Below are positions 15,742 through 22,270 of a stretch of 22,270 nucleotides of DNA, piece after piece. The stretch lies in contig NZ_CP026691.1 of the NCBI RefSeq assembly GCF_002949735.1, positions 1-22,270 of the forward strand, given 5' to 3'. Origin of the DNA: Nostoc sp. 'Peltigera membranacea cyanobiont' N6. Lineage in GTDB: Bacteria; Cyanobacteriota; Cyanobacteriia; Cyanobacteriales; Nostocaceae. The position numbers and the translations under genes are program-made. The stretch's first letter is position 1, and the number at the start of each line of letters is the position of its first letter. A model generated the notes under the pieces. That model had not been told where the DNA came from. It was given only the letters and a program-made list of their open reading frames with translations, and did no database searches.

Positions 15742-17791
15742 CCCACATTCCGCACTTCATTTTGTAATATACATACTGATATGAAAGTTTTCGATAAGCC
15801 TTAAATAAAAATACTTAATTTATTTAGTAATTAATATAGACAGTATTGCAAATCTTGCTAACTGCTCGAAATTAGTAAGGTATTGACACTAAATGCAGAA
15901 GAAAAAAGGTGAGATAATAAATGATAATTAGTTTTCATAAAATAAAATTGAACAAAAAATATGGATTACCAAAAAGAAGAGTTTGAGAGTAAAAACTTGG
16001 ATCACTTGGGAATAGTAGCAGGAATAATTGATGATATAGGAATCGTAGAAAAAATCAATGATATATTTTTAATTGATAAGAGAGAAAAAATCAATACAGG
16101 AGAAGTAGTCAAAGCAATCATTCTTAATGGGCTTGGTTTTGTCTCAAAACCATTATATTTATTTTCTCAATTTTTTGAAGATAAAGCTATAGAACATTTA
16201 TTAGGAGAAGGAATTAAACCAGAAGATTTAAACGATGATAAATTGGGAAGAGTTATGGATAAGATATACAGATATGGACTGACTAAATTATTTTTAATAA
16301 TTGCCTTAGAAGTAGTCAAAAAATATAAAATATCGACTAAATATTCTCACTTAGATTCAACTTCCTTGCATTTGCATGGAGAATACAATAATCGCCTAGA
16401 TAATCAGGAAAAAGAATTAGAAATAATTTCATATAATCCGATTGTAATCACACAGGGATATTCTCGTGACCACAGACCAGATTTAAAGCAATGTATCTTA
16501 GATTTAATAGTAAGTAGTGATGGAGATATTCCATTGTTTTTTAGGGGAGGGTCGGGAAATGAATCAGATAAAGCTGTTTTTGGCAAAATTTTAGTAGAGT
16601 ATTCTAAACAAATAGATTTTGAAAGCATCATGGTAGCTGATAGTGCTTTATATAGCGAGAATAATTTGAAATTAATGGAGAACATAAAATGGATAAGTCG
16701 AGTACCATTATCCATTAAAAAAGCTAAAAACTTGGTAAAAGCATTCTTGAGTGCAGAACTAAATAAAAGTGAAGTAAAAGGATATAGCTATCAAGAAGAA
16801 AAAATGACTTATGGGGGAATAGAACAAAGATGGTTATTAGTAGAAAGTGAAGACAGAAAAAAAGCAGACCTGAAGAAATTAACACAGAAAATCAAGTCAG
16901 AATTCCTAAAAACTGGAAAACAAATAGCTAAGTTAGCTGCATATGAATTTGAACAGCCATCTTTAGCGATATCTAAAATTAAAGAACTTGAGTCCCAACT
17001 AAAATATCATAAAATCTCGGAAGTCAAAATTCTTGAGAAGGAAATTAAAGATAAAAAAGTAATTTATAAAGTTGTAGGTGAATTGATAGAAAATCAGGAA
17101 TTAATTACGGAAAATCAAAATTCTTGTGGGAGATTTATTTTAGCAACTAATATTTTGGATACAACAGAGTTATCAGCCTCAGAAATACTGAGAATATATA
17201 AACAACAGCAATCCTCAGAACGAGGATTTAGATTTATTAAAGATCCTTTATTTTTTGCCGATAGTCTTTTTGTGAAAAATCCCGAACGAGTAGAGACAAT
17301 GATGATGTTAATGGGATTGTGTCTTTTGGTTTATAATTTAGGACAAAGACAACTAAGAAGCTCTTTAAAAACCGAAAAAGCTACAGTTAAAAATCAATTG
17401 AATAAACCAACTGAACGTCCTACATTGCGCTGGATATTTCAATGTTTTCAAGGAGTTCACATTCTGATTACACAAGGAATTTCGCTAATTCTTAACTTAA
17501 CAGAAGAACGTTGTCAAATCTTGCAGTTCCTTCCTGATTCTTGTCAAAAATATTATTCTTTAGCTTAAAAATATTTGATTAATTATTGGACATACTGCTG
17601 TTCTAATAATTAAATAAAATTGAAACTAAATATTCTTGTCTAACTAGCTTTTTACACAAAAAATCATAGCTGGGTATCTTTATAGTGCATAATTTATTTT
17701 TCTTTATAGTTACTTGGGTGTCCAAATTATAATTTTAGATTTTCTCTCAACGTAGTTTACTGATACTACTAATTGAAGTGCGGAATGTAGG
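15742..17791 (+). mobile_element. IS1634-family-like insertion sequence, copy 2
   Basis: A 2,050-bp element with the same ends, length and transposase as copy 1 but in the opposite orientation, flanked by a 6-bp duplication ATATAA (15736-15741 and 17792-17797). Each copy has its own matching target duplication, so these are two independent insertions and no inversion between them has become fixed. Its transposase reads the same way as the interrupted terL. The AT-rich hairpin after the transposase stop is at 17579-17613. Confidence 0.93.
15961..17568 (+). CDS. IS1634-family (IS4-like) DDE transposase, copy 2
   Basis: A 535-aa transposase identical in protein sequence to the one at 3760-5367, with the same candidate catalytic residues (Asp in SHLDSTSLHLHG, Asp in VADSAL, Glu in SSERGFRF). 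It is intact and inside an IS with undamaged ends, so probably active. Outward transcription could reach the 3' part of terL unless the downstream hairpin stops it. Confidence 0.92.
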   Translation: MDYQKEEFESKNLDHLGIVAGIIDDIGIVEKINDIFLIDKREKINTGEVVKAIILNGLGFVSKPLYLFSQFFEDKAIEHLLGEGIKPEDLNDDKLGRVMDKIYRYGLTKLFLIIALEVVKKYKISTKYSHLDSTSLHLHGEYNNRLDNQEKELEIISYNPIVITQGYSRDHRPDLKQCILDLIVSSDGDIPLFFRGGSGNESDKAVFGKILVEYSKQIDFESIMVADSALYSENNLKLMENIKWISRVPLSIKKAKNLVKAFLSAELNKSEVKGYSYQEEKMTYGGIEQRWLLVESEDRKKADLKKLTQKIKSEFLKTGKQIAKLAAYEFEQPSLAISKIKELESQLKYHKISEVKILEKEIKDKKVIYKVVGELIENQELITENQNSCGRFILATNILDTTELSASEILRIYKQQQSSERGFRFIKDPLFFADSLFVKNPERVETMMMLMGLCLLVYNLGQRQLRSSLKTEKATVKNQLNKPTERPTLRWIFQCFQGVHILITQGISLILNLTEERCQILQFLPDSCQKYYSLA

Positions 17792-19031
17792 ATATAATGC
17801 CAGTCTCAATCCTGCCAGTAGTTCTGTTTACTTTTTGCGTAATCAGGATGACGTAGGAAGCCTTTCAAGACGTATCAAAACCATGTCTAAAGGATTGAGT
17901 GATTACATTGAATTAGAGAATGATTCAGTTAGTTACTTAAAGCTAAAAAACGGTGGTGACATTTACCTTAAAAATAGCTCTAAAGAAGGCACTAGAAGCT
18001 TAGATAGTATTACTAGCCAAGTCTATGATGAAAGTGCCTTTATCGCGGATATAGAGTCAATTTATGCGGCTTCTAATGCTTCCAGTGCTTTAGTAGAAAA
18101 TAGTTCTAAAATCCTGTTATCAACTCCTAGCGCTAAATCAGGTTTTTACTGGCAAAGATTGAGTGAGAATAATCCAGAAGATATCGAAAAATTGTGTGAG
18201 CAAGTAGCATCAGGAAATCTATACAAAGATTTTCCCGGTTTTTACTATTTTCAAGACAGCAAGGGTGTTCTTAAAGTAATTATTCACTGGCTAGCACATC
18301 CAGTCTTTTCTAAAATTAACGACACTTACCAGGGCGGATATGTTCAGTACAGAATAGACACTGACAACATATCGGAAGAGGTCGCACAGCGCGAATATAA
18401 TCTCAAATTTATTGACCCAAGCGTTAGTGTATTTAACTCTGATTTAGTCCGTAACGGTGCAATTTTAGAAGGATTTACAGAAGATATAAACCCTGATTGT
18501 GATTATTATTTAGGCGTTGACCCATCTTTTTATGGTGATGATTACTTCAGTATTACGGTATTAGAGCATAATAAAAAAGCTAATATTTATAAGGTTGTTC
18601 AGAACTACCGGAAACGGAAACAAACTACCGATTATCATTTATATCAATTAGGCAAAATAATAGATTACTGGAAGCCTAAAAGAGTTTGTATAGAGTCAAA
18701 TTCCGGTCAAATTATTATCGCTGAACAGCTTGAAAAGAGCTATCCTGAGCTTAATATTCTACAAATACGTACAACGGGTGATAGCAAACCAGTACTGATA
18801 AATAGAATTATTTTAGCGCTTGAGAAAAAGATTTTACAATACCCTGAAAATGCTGTTTTAGTTTCAGAGTTACTGAATTTTAGACGTATTGGTAAATCAA
18901 TGGAAGCAAGCCCTCATTGCCACGATGACACAGTTTTAAGTCTTGCTTTTGCCTTGGCTAGCTGTCCAATGGCTAAAGATATTGATAATCCTTTTAAGGA
19001 TTTAAATTTTGATGAGCTTATAATAGAATAA
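17792..19031 (+). pseudogene. terL: Terminase large subunit, 3' fragment with Walker B and nuclease domain
   Basis: The rest of TerL after IS copy 2. It includes the Walker B/glutamate segment SQVYDESAFI, a motif III-like LLSTPSAKSGFYW and the C-terminal RNase H-like nuclease: first Asp in YYLGVDPSFYG, a middle Glu in VCIESNSGQ and a last Asp in HCHDDTVLSLAFAL. Terminases use this ATPase to pump DNA into a procapsid and the nuclease to cut it. Reading through from the 5' piece restores LYNASLNPASSSVYFLRN across the junction. A start at 17778 would use an ATG-like position inside the IS end and is not natural. Packaging is probably lost unless supplied in trans. Confidence 0.87.
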
Positions 19032-19046
19032 AGGCTATTTAATAAT

Positions 19047-19583
19047 ATGAGAAATAAAGAACCTATTCAGACAAAACAAACTTTTATTGGCTGCTATTGT
19101 AACTATAGCGGCTTCTCGGCGGTACTTCTGGATAAGCTTGTTCACGATGAGGATTATATTCGCTTTGAGACTGCGGAAAAAAGATGGACAGTTTCAAAGC
19201 TAGTGAAAGGTGAACCAAGCTTTGATTTAATTGAAAAAGAATTGCTAGCAATGAAAACTGAAAGTAAGTATGTTGGCTCAATTTTAATCAACAAAGGCTT
19301 TAAGTTTTTAGATAATGTAGTCAGCTATAAACTATCTTTCAGAGAAATAGAAGTTGATAGCATATCAGAAAATTTTGGGAGTTCTAGTGCTAATGCGGAT
19401 ATATTTAGTTTAATCGCTTTAGTGCAAGATAAAAAATTGGCTTTCACTAAGCAAGCAAGTCCGCTTATAGAGGAGATAAAATTCTACAATCCCGCTAATC
19501 ATTCAAATGATTTGAGTGCTTTAATGATTGCAATCAAGACAATACCAAGTAAGTCATTTGTGAATCATTTGCTTACATCGTAA
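19047..19583 (+). CDS. Stand-alone protein resembling a decayed TerL nuclease domain
   Basis: A 178-aa protein directly after terL (15-bp gap, weak AAAGG ribosome binding site). Its layout parallels the TerL nuclease: a first strand TFIGCYCNYSGFSAVLLD against YYLGVDPSFYG..FSITVLE, and a C-terminal stretch with SLIALVQDKKLAF..ASPLIEEIKFYNPANHSNDLSALMIAI against the TerL IILALEKKILQY...LLNFRR...HDDTVLSLAFAL. The first catalytic Asp is replaced (GCYCN) and only one Asp of the last pair remains. It may be a structural or regulatory paralog of the nuclease domain, or an RNase H-fold protein of other function. The likeness is by eye and needs structural comparison. Confidence 0.6.
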   Translation: MRNKEPIQTKQTFIGCYCNYSGFSAVLLDKLVHDEDYIRFETAEKRWTVSKLVKGEPSFDLIEKELLAMKTESKYVGSILINKGFKFLDNVVSYKLSFREIEVDSISENFGSSSANADIFSLIALVQDKKLAFTKQASPLIEEIKFYNPANHSNDLSALMIAIKTIPSKSFVNHLLTS

Positions 19584-19614
19584 TTATTTGATAGCATTGT
19601 AATAGGACTACTTA

Positions 19615-20550
19615 TTGAAACTACAAAAACTTATAAACATTAAAACTATGGTTACTGTAAAAATGGATAAGCTGACATCTGAAATATCTGAAAAGCGGAT
19701 TGAAGTAAATTTAGCCTTTGAATATGTTGAGAATTTAAAAGCTGAATTACAGCAATTTTCAGACGCTAATTTTAATCTGAGAGTTCAAGTCAGCCAAGAA
19801 ATTAAAAACGATAAAGGGCTTTCACCGTCTCAAATCTTGGCAGAGATGGAACGGTTAGAAGGTCTTGAATTACAAAGACTTCGCAAGTTAGAAAATTTTG
19901 AGAAAACTGTCACAATCCTTAACGAACGTATCAAGACAGCGCAAGATGACCTCAAATTTGCTCAAGCCCAATTAAACAGACTTGAAGATGAACAAAATTG
20001 GTTAATTGAGTATCTTCCAGAAGCTTCTAAGTATCAGCAAGGCTTTATTGATAAAGCGGTTAAGGAATACAATCAAAAGCTTAACGGCTTTGAGTATGAG
20101 CTTAATAAATGGCAATCTAAAGCACAAATCATTGAGCGTTATTTAAAGCATCCCGCCGCGAAAGAAAAAACGTGCGTGTTAGAGCCTATGAAAGCTTTAG
20201 GATACGCGGATACGGTCGCAGAACAGCCTAAAATCGCTGTACATATTAGCAATCTACAGAATGCTATTGAGACGTTGAAAGAGAACCACGAGTTATTTAT
20301 TCTTTCTCTGAATATAAACAGCGAGTTCAGAAAGTTTATCAGGCATAGAGTTGATATTCAGCAAGCCGCTACAGACTTAGAAAGAGCGCAGAATGAATAC
20401 TTGGATAAGCTACAGGCATTCTCACTGGCTAAAGGCAATTGTAGGGCTGCTATAGCTTACACAGGGAATAGAGCTATCGATTATTTCCAGATGCTTACGG
20501 TTACTGTAGGCGATAAAGTTGAGTTGTCTTTGTCAGATATCGAAGTTTAA
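19615..20550 (+). CDS. Coiled-coil protein of the packaging module
   Basis: A protein of about 300 aa made largely of long charged heptad-like helices (roughly 15-135 and 210-290 in the longer reading), with a middle section containing a CVLEPMKALGY segment. Start is uncertain: TTG at 19615 has AGGA eight bases upstream, while ATG at 19648 lacks a ribosome binding site. I recognise no family. In phages a helical protein near the terminase may be a scaffold, tail or head-associated protein, but no portal or capsid gene accompanies it, so no such function can be assigned. Confidence 0.7.
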   Translation: MKLQKLINIKTMVTVKMDKLTSEISEKRIEVNLAFEYVENLKAELQQFSDANFNLRVQVSQEIKNDKGLSPSQILAEMERLEGLELQRLRKLENFEKTVTILNERIKTAQDDLKFAQAQLNRLEDEQNWLIEYLPEASKYQQGFIDKAVKEYNQKLNGFEYELNKWQSKAQIIERYLKHPAAKEKTCVLEPMKALGYADTVAEQPKIAVHISNLQNAIETLKENHELFILSLNINSEFRKFIRHRVDIQQAATDLERAQNEYLDKLQAFSLAKGNCRAAIAYTGNRAIDYFQMLTVTVGDKVELSLSDIEV

Positions 20551-20588
20551 TTGTTTCAGTAAATTTTTAAAAATTACAGGAGATTTAA

Positions 20589-20861
20589 ATGTCACATTTC
20601 GCAGAATTGGTAAAAACTGGATTAGAAGCTGCTAAAGCTATAAAGCTGGATAGCATCGTTGATACTGCCAGAGATGAACAAAACCAACGCATAGCCGCCG
20701 CTAATGGCTTTAGGACTGATGCGTTACCCACAAACGGTAAACACTTTATTGATGCTTTGAATATTCAAAGCTTGGGCATTAAAGCCGATGGTAGCAGTGT
20801 TGACCCTACAGAAGCAGCCAGGGCGGAACAGAACGCTAGGATAGCCGCGAATAACCAGTAA
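20589..20861 (+). CDS. Small protein with internal duplication and strong ribosome binding site
   Basis: A 90-aa protein whose ATG is preceded by AGGAGAT, the best ribosome binding site in the module, suggesting high expression. It contains two copies of a short motif, ARDEQNQRIAAANG (about 28-41) and ARAEQNARIAANNQ (77-90, the C-terminus), around a segment GFRTDALPTNGKHFIDALNIQ. No family is recognised. Strong expression at the end of the late module would fit a structural, decoration or DNA-binding protein. A sizeable hairpin lies 20 bp past its stop. Confidence 0.72.
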   Translation: MSHFAELVKTGLEAAKAIKLDSIVDTARDEQNQRIAAANGFRTDALPTNGKHFIDALNIQSLGIKADGSSVDPTEAARAEQNARIAANNQ

Positions 20862-20881
20862 CGGGTCAAAGCTCTAAGGGA

Positions 20882-20928
20882 TTACTTATCAGAATGTTGC
20901 ACACGAGAACTCACGTTCTGATAAGTAA
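20882..20928 (+). terminator. Long hairpin at the end of the late module
   Basis: TTACTTATCAGAA (20882-20894) and TTCTGATAAGTAA (20916-20928) are perfect 13-bp inverted copies; a U-G pair extends the stem in RNA, and GAG/CTC can pair in the loop. No T-run follows directly. It may be a 3'-end processing or termination structure, or an operator ahead of the gene at 21009. Confidence 0.5.
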
Positions 20929-21008
20929 AGGTTGCGAGAATCGATTTTCTCTATACCTATTTTTAATAAAAAATGGGAATACTAGGTTGAAGAGTTGAGA
21001 AAAAAGCC

Positions 21009-21251
21009 ATGAGTTCAGACGGTAATGATTTTGCTTTCCCAATCCATCCTGATGTCAGCATAAACAACTGTGGGCTAACAAAAAGAGAGTTTTTTGCTTC
21101 ACAGATACTTGCTGGAATAGTAAGTAAAACAGATAAAATCCCAAGTAGTGCTATAAAAGATGCTGTAAGACTTGCTGATAATCTTATAAACCAATTAAAC
21201 GAAACACCACCAAATACATCTAAAGAAAAATTCCAACTCCCTGGCACTTAA
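21009..21251 (+). CDS. Small phage-type protein (GLTKREFFA motif)
   Basis: An 80-aa acidic protein. The core GLTKREFFASQILAGI followed by a helix DAVRLADNLINQLNE matches a small hypothetical protein widespread in phages and prophages (typically GLT-REYFA...DAL---LN), whose function I do not know. It is the last gene before the right arm; its stop at 21251 lies 14 bp from the inner inverted repeat. The opposite-strand frame here (20963-21247) is a shadow. Confidence 0.8.
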   Translation: MSSDGNDFAFPIHPDVSINNCGLTKREFFASQILAGIVSKTDKIPSSAIKDAVRLADNLINQLNETPPNTSKEKFQLPGT

Positions 21252-21264
21252 ACATTCCCCAACA

Positions 21265-21341
21265 CTCCCCAACCCGTTACAACCCTAAAGAACCCTGTCA
21301 ACGCCTACAAAGCGCTTGGTAGGGTTTTATGCTGTGTCGTG
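21265..21341. repeat. Right copy of the inner subterminal inverted repeat
   Basis: A 77-bp block matching 1158-1233 in reverse complement with few differences. The central 20-bp near-palindrome CCTACAAAGCGCTTGGTAGG lies at 21304-21323. Its conservation, while most flanking arm DNA has diverged or been shuffled, argues for a functional site. Confidence 0.7.
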
Positions 21342-21468
21342 CTAGATACTACGTTTTAGAACTTACGAAACGTTCTAGAGCTTTATAGGTGGCTCAAATT
21401 TGATGATTAGTGTTCTGGAATGCTTGGGAATGCCCAAACAAGCTATAAACAGTTAGTAGGCATTTAAT

Positions 21469-21803
21469 CCCACGACCCCCACGACCTCCCACGACCCCAA
21501 AAATGATAGGTTGTGGGGTTGTGGAGGGCTTGCTGTATAAGGCTTTAAGGCTACTTCACACGACCTCACATAACCTTTCCCCTACACCTCCCCCATTTTT
21601 TTATTATTATTCTCACACGCGCTAAACCTATCCTTGGTGGAAGCGGGGGGGGGAGGGATAATAAATAATAAATCTATGACTACTTTGTTAGAAATGTTGT
21701 GGGAGGTTGTGGGAGAGATGCTGAAAAGCTTACTGGGTAAAGGCTCCACAACCCCACAACCCCCCCTTTTTTGAGGTTGTGGGAGGTTGTGGGGGTTGTG
21801 GGA
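21469..21803. repeat. GTTGTGGG / CCCACAAC-rich repeat region of the right arm
   Basis: Clusters of GTTGTGGG, CCCACGACC and CCACAACC units occur in both orientations, with no coding potential. The stretch about 21746-21802 is a large inverted repeat: CCACAACCCCACAACC on one side of a T-run and GGTTGTGGGAGGTTGTGGG on the other. A run of nine G (21645-21653) lies between clusters. The region could form hairpins or G-quadruplexes. No left-arm counterpart of this size is seen. Confidence 0.65.
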
Positions 21804-21973
21804 AAATATAGTATTTATGCACTATTTTAAGTGCTTGGGAAGCTTAAAGAGTAACTTCTGTGACGATGATGGTACGGAACCCTAAGAACGCTTTGGAATG
21901 CTTTGGCGGCGATCGCCTTTAAAGACATCGACGATTTTATGGGAAGTTGCCAAAGGTCAGGGAGCCTTGGGAA

Positions 21974-22004
21974 GTTATGCCAGCGAAAAAATAAAAGGCA
22001 TAAC
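21974..22004. repeat. Subtelomeric stem-loop, right copy
   Basis: GTTATGCC and GGCATAAC at the ends of a 31-bp segment, the same stem and length as at 290-320. The surrounding blocks (GCGATCGCC, AAAATCGTCGA and similar) are shared with the left arm but in a different order. Confidence 0.6.
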
Positions 22005-22074
22005 CAACTTAGGAAACCGGAAAGATTGAGAACGCTTTGAGGGCGATCGCTGGCAAACTGTTAGATGACGACGA

Positions 22075-22240
22075 TAACCAGTTATGCAAACATGATAACC
22101 CGTTATGCAACTATACTAACTAGTTATGCAAACATGATAACAGTTATGCAGATATGCTAACTAGTTAATGCAGAGATAACTTGTTAATGCAGAGATGCTA
22201 ACCAGTTAACGCAGACATAACCAGATGCTTAACAGGTTAA
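22075..22240. repeat. Right telomeric array of eight TAAC-N2-GTTA sites
   Basis: Sites at 22075-22084, 22096-22105, 22117-22126, 22138-22146 (N1), 22158-22167, 22177-22186, 22199-22208 and 22230-22239. Spacing is 19-22 bp, and 31 bp for the outermost pair, mirroring the left end but with two more units. Confidence 0.85.
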
Positions 22241-22270
22241 TGCAGACATAACAGGTGTGTCCGTTAATTT
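22175..22270. repeat. Right terminal inverted repeat, putative hairpin telomere
   Basis: Inverted copy of 1-96 with three differences, ending in AGGTGTGTCCGTTAATTT. The last 18 bases are the exact complement of the first 18 of the window. The window ending precisely at both repeats suggests that it is the whole linear molecule. Confidence 0.85.

Noticed and set aside
17778..19031. An independent gene starting within the right end of IS copy 2
   Set aside because: The first residues come from the IS end; the rest is the terL 3' part, which fuses in frame to 15476-15741.
20963..21247. Minus-strand frame opposite the small phage-type gene
   Set aside because: The plus-strand frame carries the GLTKREFFA motif; the minus-strand frame has no recognisable features.

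Overview
The window reads as a complete, or nearly complete, linear extrachromosomal element of a filamentous cyanobacterium. The cyanobacterial signature is the many HIP1 octamers GCGATCGC (for example 245-252, 330-337, 501-508, 744-751, 1742-1749, 11618-11625, 12963-12970, 14597-14604, 21909-21916, 22043-22050) and a TTGGTCA-type short tandem repeat. The first and last 96 bases are inverted copies of each other (93/96 identical). The element appears to encode a protelomerase (telomere resolvase), so the natural reading is a plasmid or phage-plasmid with covalently closed hairpin ends, the lifestyle known for phage N15 and relatives.

Layout. (1) Left arm, 1-1272: terminal repeat, six phased TAAC-N2-GTTA sites, a small ribbon-helix-helix (RHH) gene, then about 650 bp of non-coding, repeat-rich DNA. 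(2) 1273-5962, minus strand: a secreted protein of unknown function and a protelomerase gene cut in two by a 2,050-bp IS1634-type insertion sequence. Removing the IS and one 6-bp target duplication restores a 621-codon frame. (3) 5963-6726: a strong protelomerase promoter overlaid by three TAAC-N2-GTTA sites, a possible small RNA with a clear terminator, and a second small RHH gene. (4) 6727-10483, plus strand: a tightly packed operon (HTH protein, two unknown proteins, and a membrane-anchored coiled-coil P-loop ATPase with a C-terminal zinc ribbon). (5) 10634-14749: a third RHH gene and a 1,283-aa PrimPol-helicase, the likely replication initiator. (6) 14820-20861: a packaging-like module with a small unknown protein, TerS, TerL (split by a second, apparently identical IS copy; its removal restores 499 aa), a shorter protein resembling a decayed TerL nuclease domain, a coiled-coil protein and a small protein with the best ribosome binding site of the module. 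(7) Right arm, 20862-22270: a phage-type small protein, GTTGTGGG-rich inverted repeats, eight TAAC-N2-GTTA sites and the right terminus.

How it may work together (inference): the PrimPol-helicase replicates the element, the protelomerase resolves palindromic replicated ends into hairpins, and a repressor, possibly one of the RHH proteins, binds the same motif at both telomeres and at the protelomerase promoter, coupling end state or copy number to protelomerase expression. TerS and TerL suggest packaging into virions, but no portal, capsid or tail gene is recognisable in the window, so a linear packaging satellite or a reduced phage-plasmid fits better than a self-sufficient phage. The IS copies disrupt both the protelomerase and TerL, so this copy looks defective for both functions unless it is complemented or mixed with intact copies.
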